Shown here in pieces: positions 24,162 through 32,375 of a stretch of 64,000 nucleotides of DNA (its first letter is position 1; the number at the start of each line of letters is the position of its first letter). This stretch comes from Mycobacteroides chelonae (lineage in GTDB: Bacteria > Actinomycetota > Actinomycetes > Mycobacteriales > Mycobacteriaceae): contig JACHLF010000005.1 of the NCBI GenBank assembly GCA_014204435.1, forward strand, positions 1 to 64,000, read 5' to 3'. The notes beneath the pieces were generated by a model, which was given only the letters and a program-made list of their open reading frames with translations, searched no databases and was not told the origin of the DNA. The translations under genes and the position numbers were made by a program.

Positions 24162-25109
24162 GTGAGCGAACACACATCTCTTCCCACTCGCCTGAATGTC
24201 GAATTCATGGTGGGGGACGAGACGGTCCGTGGCTGGCATTACCCGGCGCGCCACACCGACTTGACAGGGACCGATGGCACTCCTGCTGTCGTTCTCGCTC
24301 ATGGGTTTTCCCTCACCAAGGACTGTGGGCTCGATGCCTATGCGCAAAGGTTTTCCGAAGCGGGTGTCCACGCGGTGGTATTTGACTACAGGGGTTGGGG
24401 CGACAGCGACGGGGACATTCGGGATGTGGTTCTCATGGACAAACAGCTTGCGGACTACCGCACGGTCCTTGCCTGCGTCCGGGAAATGCCGGAGGTAGAT
24501 CCGGCCCGTGTCGCGCTCTGGGGCACTTCGTATTCGGGGGGTACGGCCGTCGCGTGCGCGGCCGAGGACGGCGCCGTGGCTGCGGTCATAGCGCAAGTGC
24601 CCAATCTCGACAATCTGGCCACGGCACGGTTTCTCTCGACGAAGATCGGCCCCTCGCGACTACTACAGCTCGGCCTACGCCTTGCGTTGGATGTCTTCGC
24701 GGGATGGCGCGGCAAGGAACCCGCCTATGTGCAGAGCATCGGCAGAACCGGTGAATTAGCCGCATATGTTTCCGACGTATCGTGGGCGCAGTTCTCGCAG
24801 ATCGCCGGACCGATGTGGAACAACCGGGTCGGCCTTCGCGACTTCGTTCGCCTGCCCATGTGGCGGCCGATCAAGAAGCTGAATAAACTGCCCTGCCGCA
24901 TACAGTTTCACGCTTGCGTACAAGATGACCTCACCCCCTGGCGGCCAGCAGTAAAGGCCGCTAAACGGCTGGGCAGCAAGGCTGAGTTGCATAAATACGC
25001 CACCGGTCACTTCGGGATCTACGTGGGCGAAGACCATATCCGCGCACTCATCACACAAGCCGAATTCCTTACACGCGAACTCGCCTGCCGCGAAGGCTCA
25101 AAAACTTGA
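24162..25109 (+). CDS. Alpha/beta hydrolase
   Basis: 315 residues from a GTG start preceded by CAGGAG about 12 bases upstream. The nucleophile elbow is GTSYSGG (Ser about residue 128), the oxyanion region VLAHGFSLTKD, and the C-terminal His lies in KYATGHFGIYVG. QDDLTPW probably supplies the acid. The fold suits esterase or peptidase chemistry; no signal peptide. Its stop overlaps the next start as TTGA, so the two products are coupled. I do not know its substrate. Confidence 0.85.
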   Translation: MSEHTSLPTRLNVEFMVGDETVRGWHYPARHTDLTGTDGTPAVVLAHGFSLTKDCGLDAYAQRFSEAGVHAVVFDYRGWGDSDGDIRDVVLMDKQLADYRTVLACVREMPEVDPARVALWGTSYSGGTAVACAAEDGAVAAVIAQVPNLDNLATARFLSTKIGPSRLLQLGLRLALDVFAGWRGKEPAYVQSIGRTGELAAYVSDVSWAQFSQIAGPMWNNRVGLRDFVRLPMWRPIKKLNKLPCRIQFHACVQDDLTPWRPAVKAAKRLGSKAELHKYATGHFGIYVGEDHIRALITQAEFLTRELACREGSKT

Positions 25110-26668
25110 GCCAACCAGCAATATCCACTCATGCTCCACCACCACACGAACGTAACGAGGCGGAAAATTCTGTGATAGAACAATTTACGGGTGAGACTGC
25201 ACAGAAATCACTCATAAATAAGAGGATTCAGTGGACACTGCCGCGATGGCTCGCCAAGTTCAACTCACGCGTGACCAACCGTGTGCAGGGAACATGGGCG
25301 CCCTACCTACCGCCATGGGCGATGGTCGAACACCACGGGCGCACGACGGGCCGCCCGTACCGGACACCCGTTCTGGCATTTCGCCCCAGACACGCCCACG
25401 CAAACCAACTGGTAATAGGCCTGCCATACGGAGATGAGGCCCATTGGGTTCTAAATCTCCTGTCCGGAAATGCCGGCAGAATCATTCGTGGCGGTCGCTG
25501 CCTCACTGTGACAGCTGTCTCCGTGGTGAATGCCTCGCACCCCGGACTGCCAGTCGGCGCACGTTGGCTCTCACGTGTGAGTGACCGCGCACTCGTTGTC
25601 TCGGGCACATACGGTCAAATGCGCGGCCACCGTGCGAATATATCGACCCTGCGCGCCCTCGCCCGGATCCTGGCAATCCTGGCCGTGACTGTCGCCAGGA
25701 CCGGCCTACCGTCCATCTCCTCGGCACGATTGGCCCCGGGTATCTCCCGAGTAAAACATCGCATCGGGATACTGCGCGGCCCCGCCACCATCACAACGGG
25801 GCCCGACGGAAACCTCTGGTTCACCCAACTACTCGGCAACCGCATAGGCCGCATCACACCTGACGGGCACATCACCGAATTTCGTTCCGGTCTCAGTCGC
25901 TTCAGCGGACCAGACCGTATTACGGCCGGGCCCGACGGAAACCTCTGGTTCACCGAACTACTCGGCAACCGCATAGGCCGCATCACACCTGACGGGCACA
26001 TCACCGAATTCGGTGGACTCTCACCGAACTCCGGGCCCTTCGGCATCACAGCAGGGCCCGACGGAAATCTTTGGTTCACCCAAACCTTCAGAAACACCAT
26101 AGGATGCATCACGCCGGAGGGAGAAGTCACCGAACATCCTGCCGGACCCAACAGGCTCGCGATGCCGACTGACATCGTTGCGGGACCCGACGGAAATCTT
26201 TGGTACACAGAACGATTCGGTGGTATCGGTCGAATCACCCCCAGAGGTCAAGTCACAACTTTCACCGATGTCACCTTCGGCGCGGGAAGCGTCAACATCA
26301 CCGTGGGGCCCGACAACGCACTCTGGTTCGTAGAAACCTTCGCCAACAAGATAGGCCGCATCACCACGGACGGTGAAGTCAGCGAATACTCAGAGGGATT
26401 GTCCAAGGGGGCAATGCCCGTTTCGCTAACCACCGGCCCTGATGGGAACCTGTGGTTTACCCAATACCTCGGCGCGCGGGTCGGCAGAATCACTCCTTCA
26501 GGAAACATCAGCGAGCCCATCGCTCTGAGCGCTCTGCGAATGCCCGACGGCATCACTCTGGGCCCGGACGGTGCCCTGTGGTGCGTCGAAGTACTGGGAT
26601 CCAGAATCAATCGCTTTGAAATCGGCGGCACTGATCCGGCCTTCGCCGTACCGACTACCAACCGATGA
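25106..26668 (+). CDS. Fusion: F420-reductase-like barrel plus seven-bladed propeller
   Basis: 520 residues. I start at TTG 25106, overlapping the hydrolase stop; a GTG at 25171 is the alternative. Residues about 35-160 resemble DDN-type split barrels: WAMVEHHGRTTGRPYRTPV and WVLNLLSGNAGRIIRGGR. From about residue 222 come seven repeats of about 42 residues built on GPDGNLWF...IGRITPDG, as in virginiamycin B lyase and NHL-like propellers. The catalytic His/Glu/His of Vgb is not evident, so lyase activity is doubtful. Base composition and codons look less GC-rich than neighbours. A ligand-sensing or substrate-scaffolding role with the hydrolase is inference. Confidence 0.8.
   Translation: MSQPAISTHAPPPHERNEAENSVIEQFTGETAQKSLINKRIQWTLPRWLAKFNSRVTNRVQGTWAPYLPPWAMVEHHGRTTGRPYRTPVLAFRPRHAHANQLVIGLPYGDEAHWVLNLLSGNAGRIIRGGRCLTVTAVSVVNASHPGLPVGARWLSRVSDRALVVSGTYGQMRGHRANISTLRALARILAILAVTVARTGLPSISSARLAPGISRVKHRIGILRGPATITTGPDGNLWFTQLLGNRIGRITPDGHITEFRSGLSRFSGPDRITAGPDGNLWFTELLGNRIGRITPDGHITEFGGLSPNSGPFGITAGPDGNLWFTQTFRNTIGCITPEGEVTEHPAGPNRLAMPTDIVAGPDGNLWYTERFGGIGRITPRGQVTTFTDVTFGAGSVNITVGPDNALWFVETFANKIGRITTDGEVSEYSEGLSKGAMPVSLTTGPDGNLWFTQYLGARVGRITPSGNISEPIALSALRMPDGITLGPDGALWCVEVLGSRINRFEIGGTDPAFAVPTTNR
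25799..26010 (+). repeat. Near-identical DNA repeats encoding blades 1 and 2
   Basis: The unit starting GGGCCCGACGGAAACCTCTG at 25799 recurs at 25928, a 129-bp period, and about 80 bases are almost identical, with a CAA-to-GAA codon change. Later blades diverge strongly at the DNA level. This indicates a recent duplication or gene conversion inside the propeller gene. Confidence 0.8.
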
Positions 26669-26697
26669 AGGCTCCTACCACATCGGGCTCTGCTGTC

Positions 26698-29691
26698 TTA
26701 GGCCTTGGACGGCCACCAACTGAGCTTGCCGAAGGCCTGCGCCAGCGTCGGCACCATGAGGGTCCTGACGACGAAGGTATCCAACAGGATGCCCACGCCG
26801 ATGATGAATCCCATCTGCACCATCTGATTGACCGACCCGACCATCATGCCCAACAGGCTGGCGGCGAAGACCAGCCCGGCCGAGGTGATCACCGATCCGG
26901 TCTGCCGCACTGTGCGGATGATGCCCACCCTCATGTTGCGGGCGCTCTCCTCGCGCAGGCGAGAAATGAACAGCATGTTGTAGTCGGCCCCCACCGCCAC
27001 GATGAGCACGAAGGTCATCGCCGGGACGGCCCAATCCAGTTGTTGGCCAAGAAGAACCTGGAACACCAACACGCCGATACCCAGTGAGGCGATATAGGTC
27101 AGGAGCACGGTGCCCAGTAGGTACAGCGGCGCCACCACGGCCCGCAGCAGCAGGCACATCACCAGGAAGATGATGAGCAACGTGACGACGATGATCTCCC
27201 GCAGATCGCTGTCATAGGCCTTCTTCAGGTCCGCGTTGATAGCAGGGAAACCACCTACCGACACCTTGGCACCGGCCAGCGCGGTGTTGGGTGTGGCCTC
27301 GTTGCCGACGCGCTCCATATCCCGGCTCAGCTGCATCGCTTCCGGCCCATAGGGGTTGAGCGGTGATTGGACGAGGTACATCGCGGTATGCCCACCGTCC
27401 TGCAGGAATGCCGAACTCAGCTCCTTGAACCCGGGATTCTGCAACATCGCCTCTGGCACGGAAAAGCCTGATGCCGCCGCTGAATTGGAGTCTTTCCCGA
27501 TGGCCTGCAGGGTCATGGCAGCCTCACCCATCGACCGTACGGTGTCTTCGAGCTGGGTATTCAGATCGCGGATGCGCACGCCCATTGTCTTGACGGAGTT
27601 CATGCCCATGCCCAGACCCTGCAGCTGCTGGAAGTATCCGGATATGCGCTCGAACTTACGTTCCATCTCGGGCAACTTCGCCAATAGTCCGCGAATCTGA
27701 CTGAACTGACTGTTCATATCGCCTAGTAGCTGAGTGATCGTCTTACCGCCGGCGACCGCACGGACCGATTCGCGCAGGCTTTCCACCGAAGAAAGCGGTC
27801 CGGTGTCGCGCAGCGCGACCAGCTGATCGCGTAGCTTCACACAATCGGGTTGTACCGGGCAGAAGGGGGATTCGGCCAGCGTCCGGGTCAGCGACGCCCC
27901 GGCGTCGAGCGCGGCGAAGGTGGCCTCCACCGAGGGACCCATCTTCGCCAGCTGATCCACCATACCCACCACTGTGCCCATCTGCGATATCAGCGATTGA
28001 TACCGATCAAGCTGCCCCTCAACCTCTTTGGCCATCGACAACATCTGCGGCATCATCTGCTGCATCCGGGCCAGGTCCCCGTCACCCAGCTCATTCGTCA
28101 TGGCCGACATGACATCGGCGAGCTTGGACATCCGGTCCAGCTGGGGCCGCAGGTCGGCGTTGACCTGACCGCTGGTCTTGTCGATCTGCGTTCCCATGTA
28201 CCCGATCTGCCACGCCAACGTGGCCTGGGTGAGCTTGTTCCCGTCGGGCCGGGTGATGCCCACGACCCTCCCGACTCCCTTCAGCTGAGAGATCCGCTCG
28301 GCCATCTGGTCCAGATCGGCCAACGCCCGTGGATTGCGCAGGTCCGAGGAAGCCTGAATCAGAAGGTATTGCGGCATAACCGAATTAGCGGGGAAATGAG
28401 CGTTGAGGACGCGCATGCCCTGATTCGACTGGGCCGATTCCGGTAAGACCCGCGACATGTCGAAACTCGGTCTCATGAACGGGACAAAGGATGCGGCCGC
28501 CATCAGAATGACGGTCGCCACCCCGAAGAAGGGCCAGGGGTGCCGCACGATATTCACACCCATGCGGTGCCAGTACACGTCGGTCCGATCAGATCCGGGC
28601 AGGCCCAACCCCCGCGTGGCGGCCAGACTCAGCGTCGCCGGCAGCATCGTGGTGACCACGAAGAACGCGACGATCACCCCCATCGATACCGCCGGACCTG
28701 CCGCCGCGAGAAAGGCCAGCTTCGCGGTCAACTGCGCGATGTTCGCGATCGCCACCGTGGCTGCCGTCGCCAGGATGACGCGGGTCATCGAGCCACAGGC
28801 ATGTGCCAGCGCATCCGGCGGCCTCTCCCCCGCGCGTATCCGTTCGTGGTACCGGCTCACCAGGAACACCGTGTAGTTGACGCTGGCCCCCATCAGCACG
28901 GCCATCATCAATCCGGCGGATACCGAGGACACCGGAACCAGCCCGCGCTCGGCGAGCCCGGCGATGACCCCCCGAGCGATGAGCAGACTCACCCCCATCA
29001 CCAGCAGAGGCAACATCGCGGTGAACCACGACCGGAACACCAGCAGCAGGATGAGCCCGATGACCACCACGGTCACCGCACCGATCTTGGGAAGGTCACC
29101 CAGGGCGGTATTGCCCATATCGGTGACGGTTCCCGCCGCCCCGGTGATGGTCGCCGTGGTGCTCGAACCGGCGAAGGTCTGTTTCACCAAGTCGTCGACC
29201 GAGCGATATGCCCGCTGCGCCAACGGAGTACCCAGGTCGCCGGCCAGGCCCGCCAACGCGTACCAGGTGGTGCCATCCTCACTGAGGACCTGCTTGCGGG
29301 CGACCGGATTGCTGCGCATCCGCGGATCGCCCAGCTGATCCTGGACGAAGGTGACGTACTCCTTGTTCCCGGACAGCCGTTGGATCAGCGCTGAGTAACG
29401 AGCCCGCGCATCGGCGTCAAACCCCTTGTCGCTGTGCATCACAATGATGACGGCGTTGTCGATACCGGGACGGCCGAAGGCCTTCCCCATCTCCTTCATC
29501 GACGCGAGCGCCGGACTCACCTCGCCCGTCGGCAGCGGACTGACCGAGTGCTCGTTGGCCACCCGCTCCAGCTGGGGCCAGGCCGTGTTGACCAGAACCC
29601 CGACCGCGATCCAGGCCAGTATCACCAACTTGGCGTGCTTGGCTACGAACCGCCCCGCCCGCTCGAACGCCGGACTGTATTGGTGCGACAT
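26698..29691 (-). CDS. MmpL family RND transporter
   Basis: 997 residues with the MmpL plan: one N-terminal helix, a large periplasmic loop, five helices, a long coiled second loop (about residues 400-760) and five C-terminal helices. The TM10 proton-relay motif is intact (VGADYNMLFISR), but the TM4 counterpart reads SVNYTVFLVSRYHE, with Asn where most MmpLs have Asp. It lies where mmpL1 (Rv0402c) sits in M. tuberculosis, near the Rv0406c and fgd1 homologues. Its partner upstream is a lipoprotein rather than an MmpS, 10 bp away. Lipid or glycolipid export is expected; substrate unknown. Confidence 0.92.
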   Translation of the reverse strand: MSHQYSPAFERAGRFVAKHAKLVILAWIAVGVLVNTAWPQLERVANEHSVSPLPTGEVSPALASMKEMGKAFGRPGIDNAVIIVMHSDKGFDADARARYSALIQRLSGNKEYVTFVQDQLGDPRMRSNPVARKQVLSEDGTTWYALAGLAGDLGTPLAQRAYRSVDDLVKQTFAGSSTTATITGAAGTVTDMGNTALGDLPKIGAVTVVVIGLILLLVFRSWFTAMLPLLVMGVSLLIARGVIAGLAERGLVPVSSVSAGLMMAVLMGASVNYTVFLVSRYHERIRAGERPPDALAHACGSMTRVILATAATVAIANIAQLTAKLAFLAAAGPAVSMGVIVAFFVVTTMLPATLSLAATRGLGLPGSDRTDVYWHRMGVNIVRHPWPFFGVATVILMAAASFVPFMRPSFDMSRVLPESAQSNQGMRVLNAHFPANSVMPQYLLIQASSDLRNPRALADLDQMAERISQLKGVGRVVGITRPDGNKLTQATLAWQIGYMGTQIDKTSGQVNADLRPQLDRMSKLADVMSAMTNELGDGDLARMQQMMPQMLSMAKEVEGQLDRYQSLISQMGTVVGMVDQLAKMGPSVEATFAALDAGASLTRTLAESPFCPVQPDCVKLRDQLVALRDTGPLSSVESLRESVRAVAGGKTITQLLGDMNSQFSQIRGLLAKLPEMERKFERISGYFQQLQGLGMGMNSVKTMGVRIRDLNTQLEDTVRSMGEAAMTLQAIGKDSNSAAASGFSVPEAMLQNPGFKELSSAFLQDGGHTAMYLVQSPLNPYGPEAMQLSRDMERVGNEATPNTALAGAKVSVGGFPAINADLKKAYDSDLREIIVVTLLIIFLVMCLLLRAVVAPLYLLGTVLLTYIASLGIGVLVFQVLLGQQLDWAVPAMTFVLIVAVGADYNMLFISRLREESARNMRVGIIRTVRQTGSVITSAGLVFAASLLGMMVGSVNQMVQMGFIIGVGILLDTFVVRTLMVPTLAQAFGKLSWWPSKA

Positions 29692-29701
29692 CGTCAGCTC
29701 C

Positions 29702-30175
29702 TTAGATCAACGGCGGGAAGGTGACACTCGGCATGGACGGCATACCGGTCATCGACATGACCGTGTAGCGCAGCGTGAACGTGCCGCCCAGGTCGTCGCC
29801 GACCACCAGCACGGTGTACTTGCTGTTGAGGTACGCGTCCTGCCCCATCACGGTCTGATGCTCGAATCCGGCATCGGTCAACAGCTTGCCGGCGGCGGAT
29901 ACCGATGAGGCGTCGACACCGCTGACGGCCAGCGTTCGAGAATCGTTGTCGGCATCTTGGCGATATGCACCCCTTACGACGGGGATGTCGCGGGGAAAGT
30001 CCGCGGGCAGGATGCTGGCGCCGGGCGGGGGCGGCGGTATGGGGGTGATCGGCGGATATGTGGTGCGCTCCACGGCGCCACCCACGAAATCCGACATCGA
30101 GCATCCAGTCACAGCCGTCATCATGACTGCGGTGGCAAACACCAGTACCGCGACATGAACGCTTCGTTGCGTCAT
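29702..30175 (-). CDS. MmpL-associated lipoprotein
   Basis: 157 residues with signal peptide and lipobox VTGCS, then a proline-rich linker (TPIPPPPPGAS) and a small folded domain rich in Val/Thr. It lacks the N-terminal membrane helix and arrangement of MmpS proteins but occupies the MmpS position, 10 bp before mmpL. It probably serves as the periplasmic partner of the exporter. The ATG follows a TAGTAT element by six bases, suggesting a leaderless transcript. Confidence 0.8.
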   Translation of the reverse strand: MTQRSVHVAVLVFATAVMMTAVTGCSMSDFVGGAVERTTYPPITPIPPPPPGASILPADFPRDIPVVRGAYRQDADNDSRTLAVSGVDASSVSAAGKLLTDAGFEHQTVMGQDAYLNSKYTVLVVGDDLGGTFTLRYTVMSMTGMPSMPSVTFPPLI

Positions 30176-30181
30176 GACGGG

Positions 30182-30187
30182 ATACTA
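30182..30187 (-). promoter_or_regulatory. Predicted -10 box for the lipoprotein-mmpL operon
   Basis: On the minus strand TAGTAT ends six bases before the ATG at 30175. A transcript would begin at or beside the start codon, so translation is probably leaderless. The phased GCTA repeats lie just upstream, over the -35 region. Confidence 0.5.
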
Positions 30188-30206
30188 CAAAGGAAGTTAA
30201 CGCAGT

Positions 30207-30235
30207 GCTAGCCCCTGCTAACTAAAGCTAGCCCC
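30207..30235. promoter_or_regulatory. Three GCTA repeats at exact 10-bp spacing
   Basis: GCTA occurs at 30207, 30217 and 30227, and two of the three extend to GCTAGCCCC (30207-30215, 30227-30235). The 10-bp phase puts all on one face of the helix, between the metZ stop and the lipoprotein-mmpL start. This looks like a multimeric regulator site; the factor is unknown. Confidence 0.5.
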
Positions 30236-30238
30236 GAA

Positions 30239-31504
30239 TTAGCCCAGTGCCCGCTCCAGGTCCGCGATGAGGTCGTCAGTGGACTCCAGCCCGACCGACA
30301 AACGCACCACACCGTCGGACAGCCCGATCGCGGCCCGACCCTCGGGCCCCATGGCACGGTGGGTCGTCGTGGCGGGATGGGTGATGAGCGACTTGGAGTC
30401 ACCCAGGTTGTTCGAGATGTCGATGAGCGACGTGCCGTCGAGCACCTCGAAGGCACGCTGCTTGCCCGCATCGCCGTCGGCGTCAAGCTCGAAGGTGACG
30501 ACGGTGCCGCCGCCGCGCATCTGCCGCTTGGCCAGCTCGTACTGCGGATGCGTATCCAGGAAGGGGTAGCGCACCCAGCGCACCGCCGGGTGCTGTTCGA
30601 GGAACTGCGCGATCTTAAAGGCCGATTCATTCGCATGCCGAACCCGAAGGTCCAGAGTCTCAAGGCCTTTCACGAGCGTCCAGGCATTGAATGGGCTCAG
30701 CGCGGGCCCGGTGTGTCGCATGAGCGTCTTCACCGGACCCTCGATGTACTCGGTCTCGCCCAGGATCGCGCCGCCGAGCACGCGACCCTGCCCATCGATG
30801 TGCTTGGTGCCCGAGTAGACCACCACGTCGGCACCCAGCGGAATCCCCTGCTGCAGCAGCGGGGTGGCAAAGACGTTGTCCAACACAACTTTTGCACCCG
30901 CGGCATGCGCCAGCTTGCATACCGCCTCGATGTCCACCAGTGATTGCATTGGGTTGGAAGGAGTTTCGAAGAAGACGGCCTGGGCTGGAACCGACAGTGC
31001 CTCCTCCCACTGGGAGAGGTCCTCGCCATCGACGAACACGGTCTCCACACCCCACCGGGGCAGGATCTCGTTACACACCACGAAACAGGACCCGAAAAGA
31101 CTGCGTGCGGCCACGAGCCGGTCGCCGGCGGCCAAGAGCGCACCCAACGCGGTGAAGACGGCCGACATGCCCGTTGCCGTCGCAAACGCGGCCTCGGCCC
31201 CCTCGATCAGTCGCAACCGCTCCTCGAACATGGAAATCGTCGGGTTGCCGTAGCGCGAGTACACATACCGGTCGACCTCTCCGGTGAAGGCCCGCTCGGC
31301 AGCGGCCGCGCTTTCGTACACATACCCCGAGGTCAGGTACATCGCCTCGGCGGTTTCCTCGAACTCGGAGCGCAGCAGCCCGCCGCGCACGCCGAGGGTC
31401 GCCTGGCTCACGCCGTCGGGCAGTGCCTTGGCTGTCCGCACCGATGAGCCGCTGGGGCGAAGAGAATCTGACACAGCGGGAATGTCCTTCTGGTCTTTCG
31501 TCAT
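30239..31504 (-). CDS. metZ: O-succinylhomoserine sulfhydrylase MetZ
   Basis: A Cys/Met-metabolism PLP enzyme of about 421 residues that makes homocysteine from activated homoserine. The PLP lysine is in VVYSGTKHIDGQG; other signatures are YVYSRYGNPT and FFETPSNPMQ. I use ATG 31504 (MTKDQKD), which overlaps the rhodanese stop as ATGA; a Met four codons upstream is possible. Corresponds to Rv0391. Last gene of the purT operon. Confidence 0.95.
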   Translation of the reverse strand: MTKDQKDIPAVSDSLRPSGSSVRTAKALPDGVSQATLGVRGGLLRSEFEETAEAMYLTSGYVYESAAAAERAFTGEVDRYVYSRYGNPTISMFEERLRLIEGAEAAFATATGMSAVFTALGALLAAGDRLVAARSLFGSCFVVCNEILPRWGVETVFVDGEDLSQWEEALSVPAQAVFFETPSNPMQSLVDIEAVCKLAHAAGAKVVLDNVFATPLLQQGIPLGADVVVYSGTKHIDGQGRVLGGAILGETEYIEGPVKTLMRHTGPALSPFNAWTLVKGLETLDLRVRHANESAFKIAQFLEQHPAVRWVRYPFLDTHPQYELAKRQMRGGGTVVTFELDADGDAGKQRAFEVLDGTSLIDISNNLGDSKSLITHPATTTHRAMGPEGRAAIGLSDGVVRLSVGLESTDDLIADLERALG

Positions 31505-31953
31505 GACTGCCGCCACGGCAGGCCGATGGCGCGCCAGCCGACGCCGCCGCGGTGCCCGTTCTCGTCGAGATTGCCCTCGAATCCGTCAAGCACGTTGTAG
31601 GACGGGGCGATTCCTGCCTCGGTGGCCAGCTCCGCAGAGCCGATCGACCGGTTTCCGGACCGGCACAGGAACACCACCGGCCGATCACCGGGGGTCACGC
31701 CCGCGGCCTCGAGCTCGGCGAGAAACTCGCTATTGCGTTCACCGTTGGACCGCACCCACTCGACGTACACGACGTCGCGACCGAGCTCGGTGAGATCGGG
31801 AACACCGACCCACTTCCACTCCGCCGACGTGCGCACATCGACCAGCACGGCGTCCGGGTTGTCCTTCAGCAGCGCCCACGCCACCTCGGGGGTGATATCT
31901 CCTGCGTAGCCCACGAAGAGCCAGTCTATTGGTACTGCGAGCAGACCCTCCAC
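31501..31953 (-). CDS. Rhodanese-like sulfurtransferase
   Basis: 150 residues, one rhodanese domain: DITPEVAWALLKDNP, AVLVDVRTSAEW and the active-site Cys in FLCRSGNRS. Equivalent to Rv0390. The GTG start at 31953 overlaps the upstream gene by 28 bases; a later GTG (31914, VGYAGDITPE) may be the real one. It overlaps metZ by ATGA, so a role in supplying sulfur to MetZ is an attractive inference. Confidence 0.88.
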   Translation of the reverse strand: MEGLLAVPIDWLFVGYAGDITPEVAWALLKDNPDAVLVDVRTSAEWKWVGVPDLTELGRDVVYVEWVRSNGERNSEFLAELEAAGVTPGDRPVVFLCRSGNRSIGSAELATEAGIAPSYNVLDGFEGNLDENGHRGGVGWRAIGLPWRQS

Positions 31954-32375
31954 GAGCCGTCTTCCTTGACGAAGGAGACGTCCGCGGTGAGCTTGTTGTC
32001 CTCCGATTTCATGTAGTGATAGGTCACCGTCGCGGTCGCGGTGTCGCCACCGATCTTGACGTCCTTGACGTCGTCGACGTAGCGATTCCCGTGCGATGCC
32101 TCGGATTTGTCCTGAGCGGCAATCACATTGCGCTCCGGCGCGACGATGGCGCGGCAGCTGTACGCCACGTAGTCGGCATACGCGCGTCGTTGCAGCGCGT
32201 CGTTCTGCGCGACGACGGCCTTGCCGACTCGTCCCTCCTCGGTGAGTCCGTCACCCGACCGGAAGATCGCCGACACCGCGATACCGATCACCACGATTCC
32301 AAAGATCACCGCTCCGGCGATGAACGGGCCGATGCTCCCGCGATCTTCGGAATCTGCCTGGTCCTCGGGCGTCAC
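31926..32375 (-). CDS. Conserved membrane-anchored protein
   Basis: 149 residues: a charged N-terminus, one transmembrane helix (about 18-40, GAVIFGIVVIGIAVSAIF), and an extracytoplasmic domain with an NTF2-like/Mce-associated pattern (VAQNDALQRRAYADYVAYSC ... TVTYHYMKS ... WRVCSQ). Two Cys could pair outside. It lies between purT (GTGA overlap) and the rhodanese in this operon. Function unknown. Confidence 0.8.
   Translation of the reverse strand: MTPEDQADSEDRGSIGPFIAGAVIFGIVVIGIAVSAIFRSGDGLTEEGRVGKAVVAQNDALQRRAYADYVAYSCRAIVAPERNVIAAQDKSEASHGNRYVDDVKDVKIGGDTATATVTYHYMKSEDNKLTADVSFVKEDGSWRVCSQYQ

Noticed and set aside
25106..26668. Virginiamycin B lyase as the function of the propeller gene
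   Set aside because: The blades match the family but the catalytic His/Glu/His set is not evident, and a second domain is fused in front.
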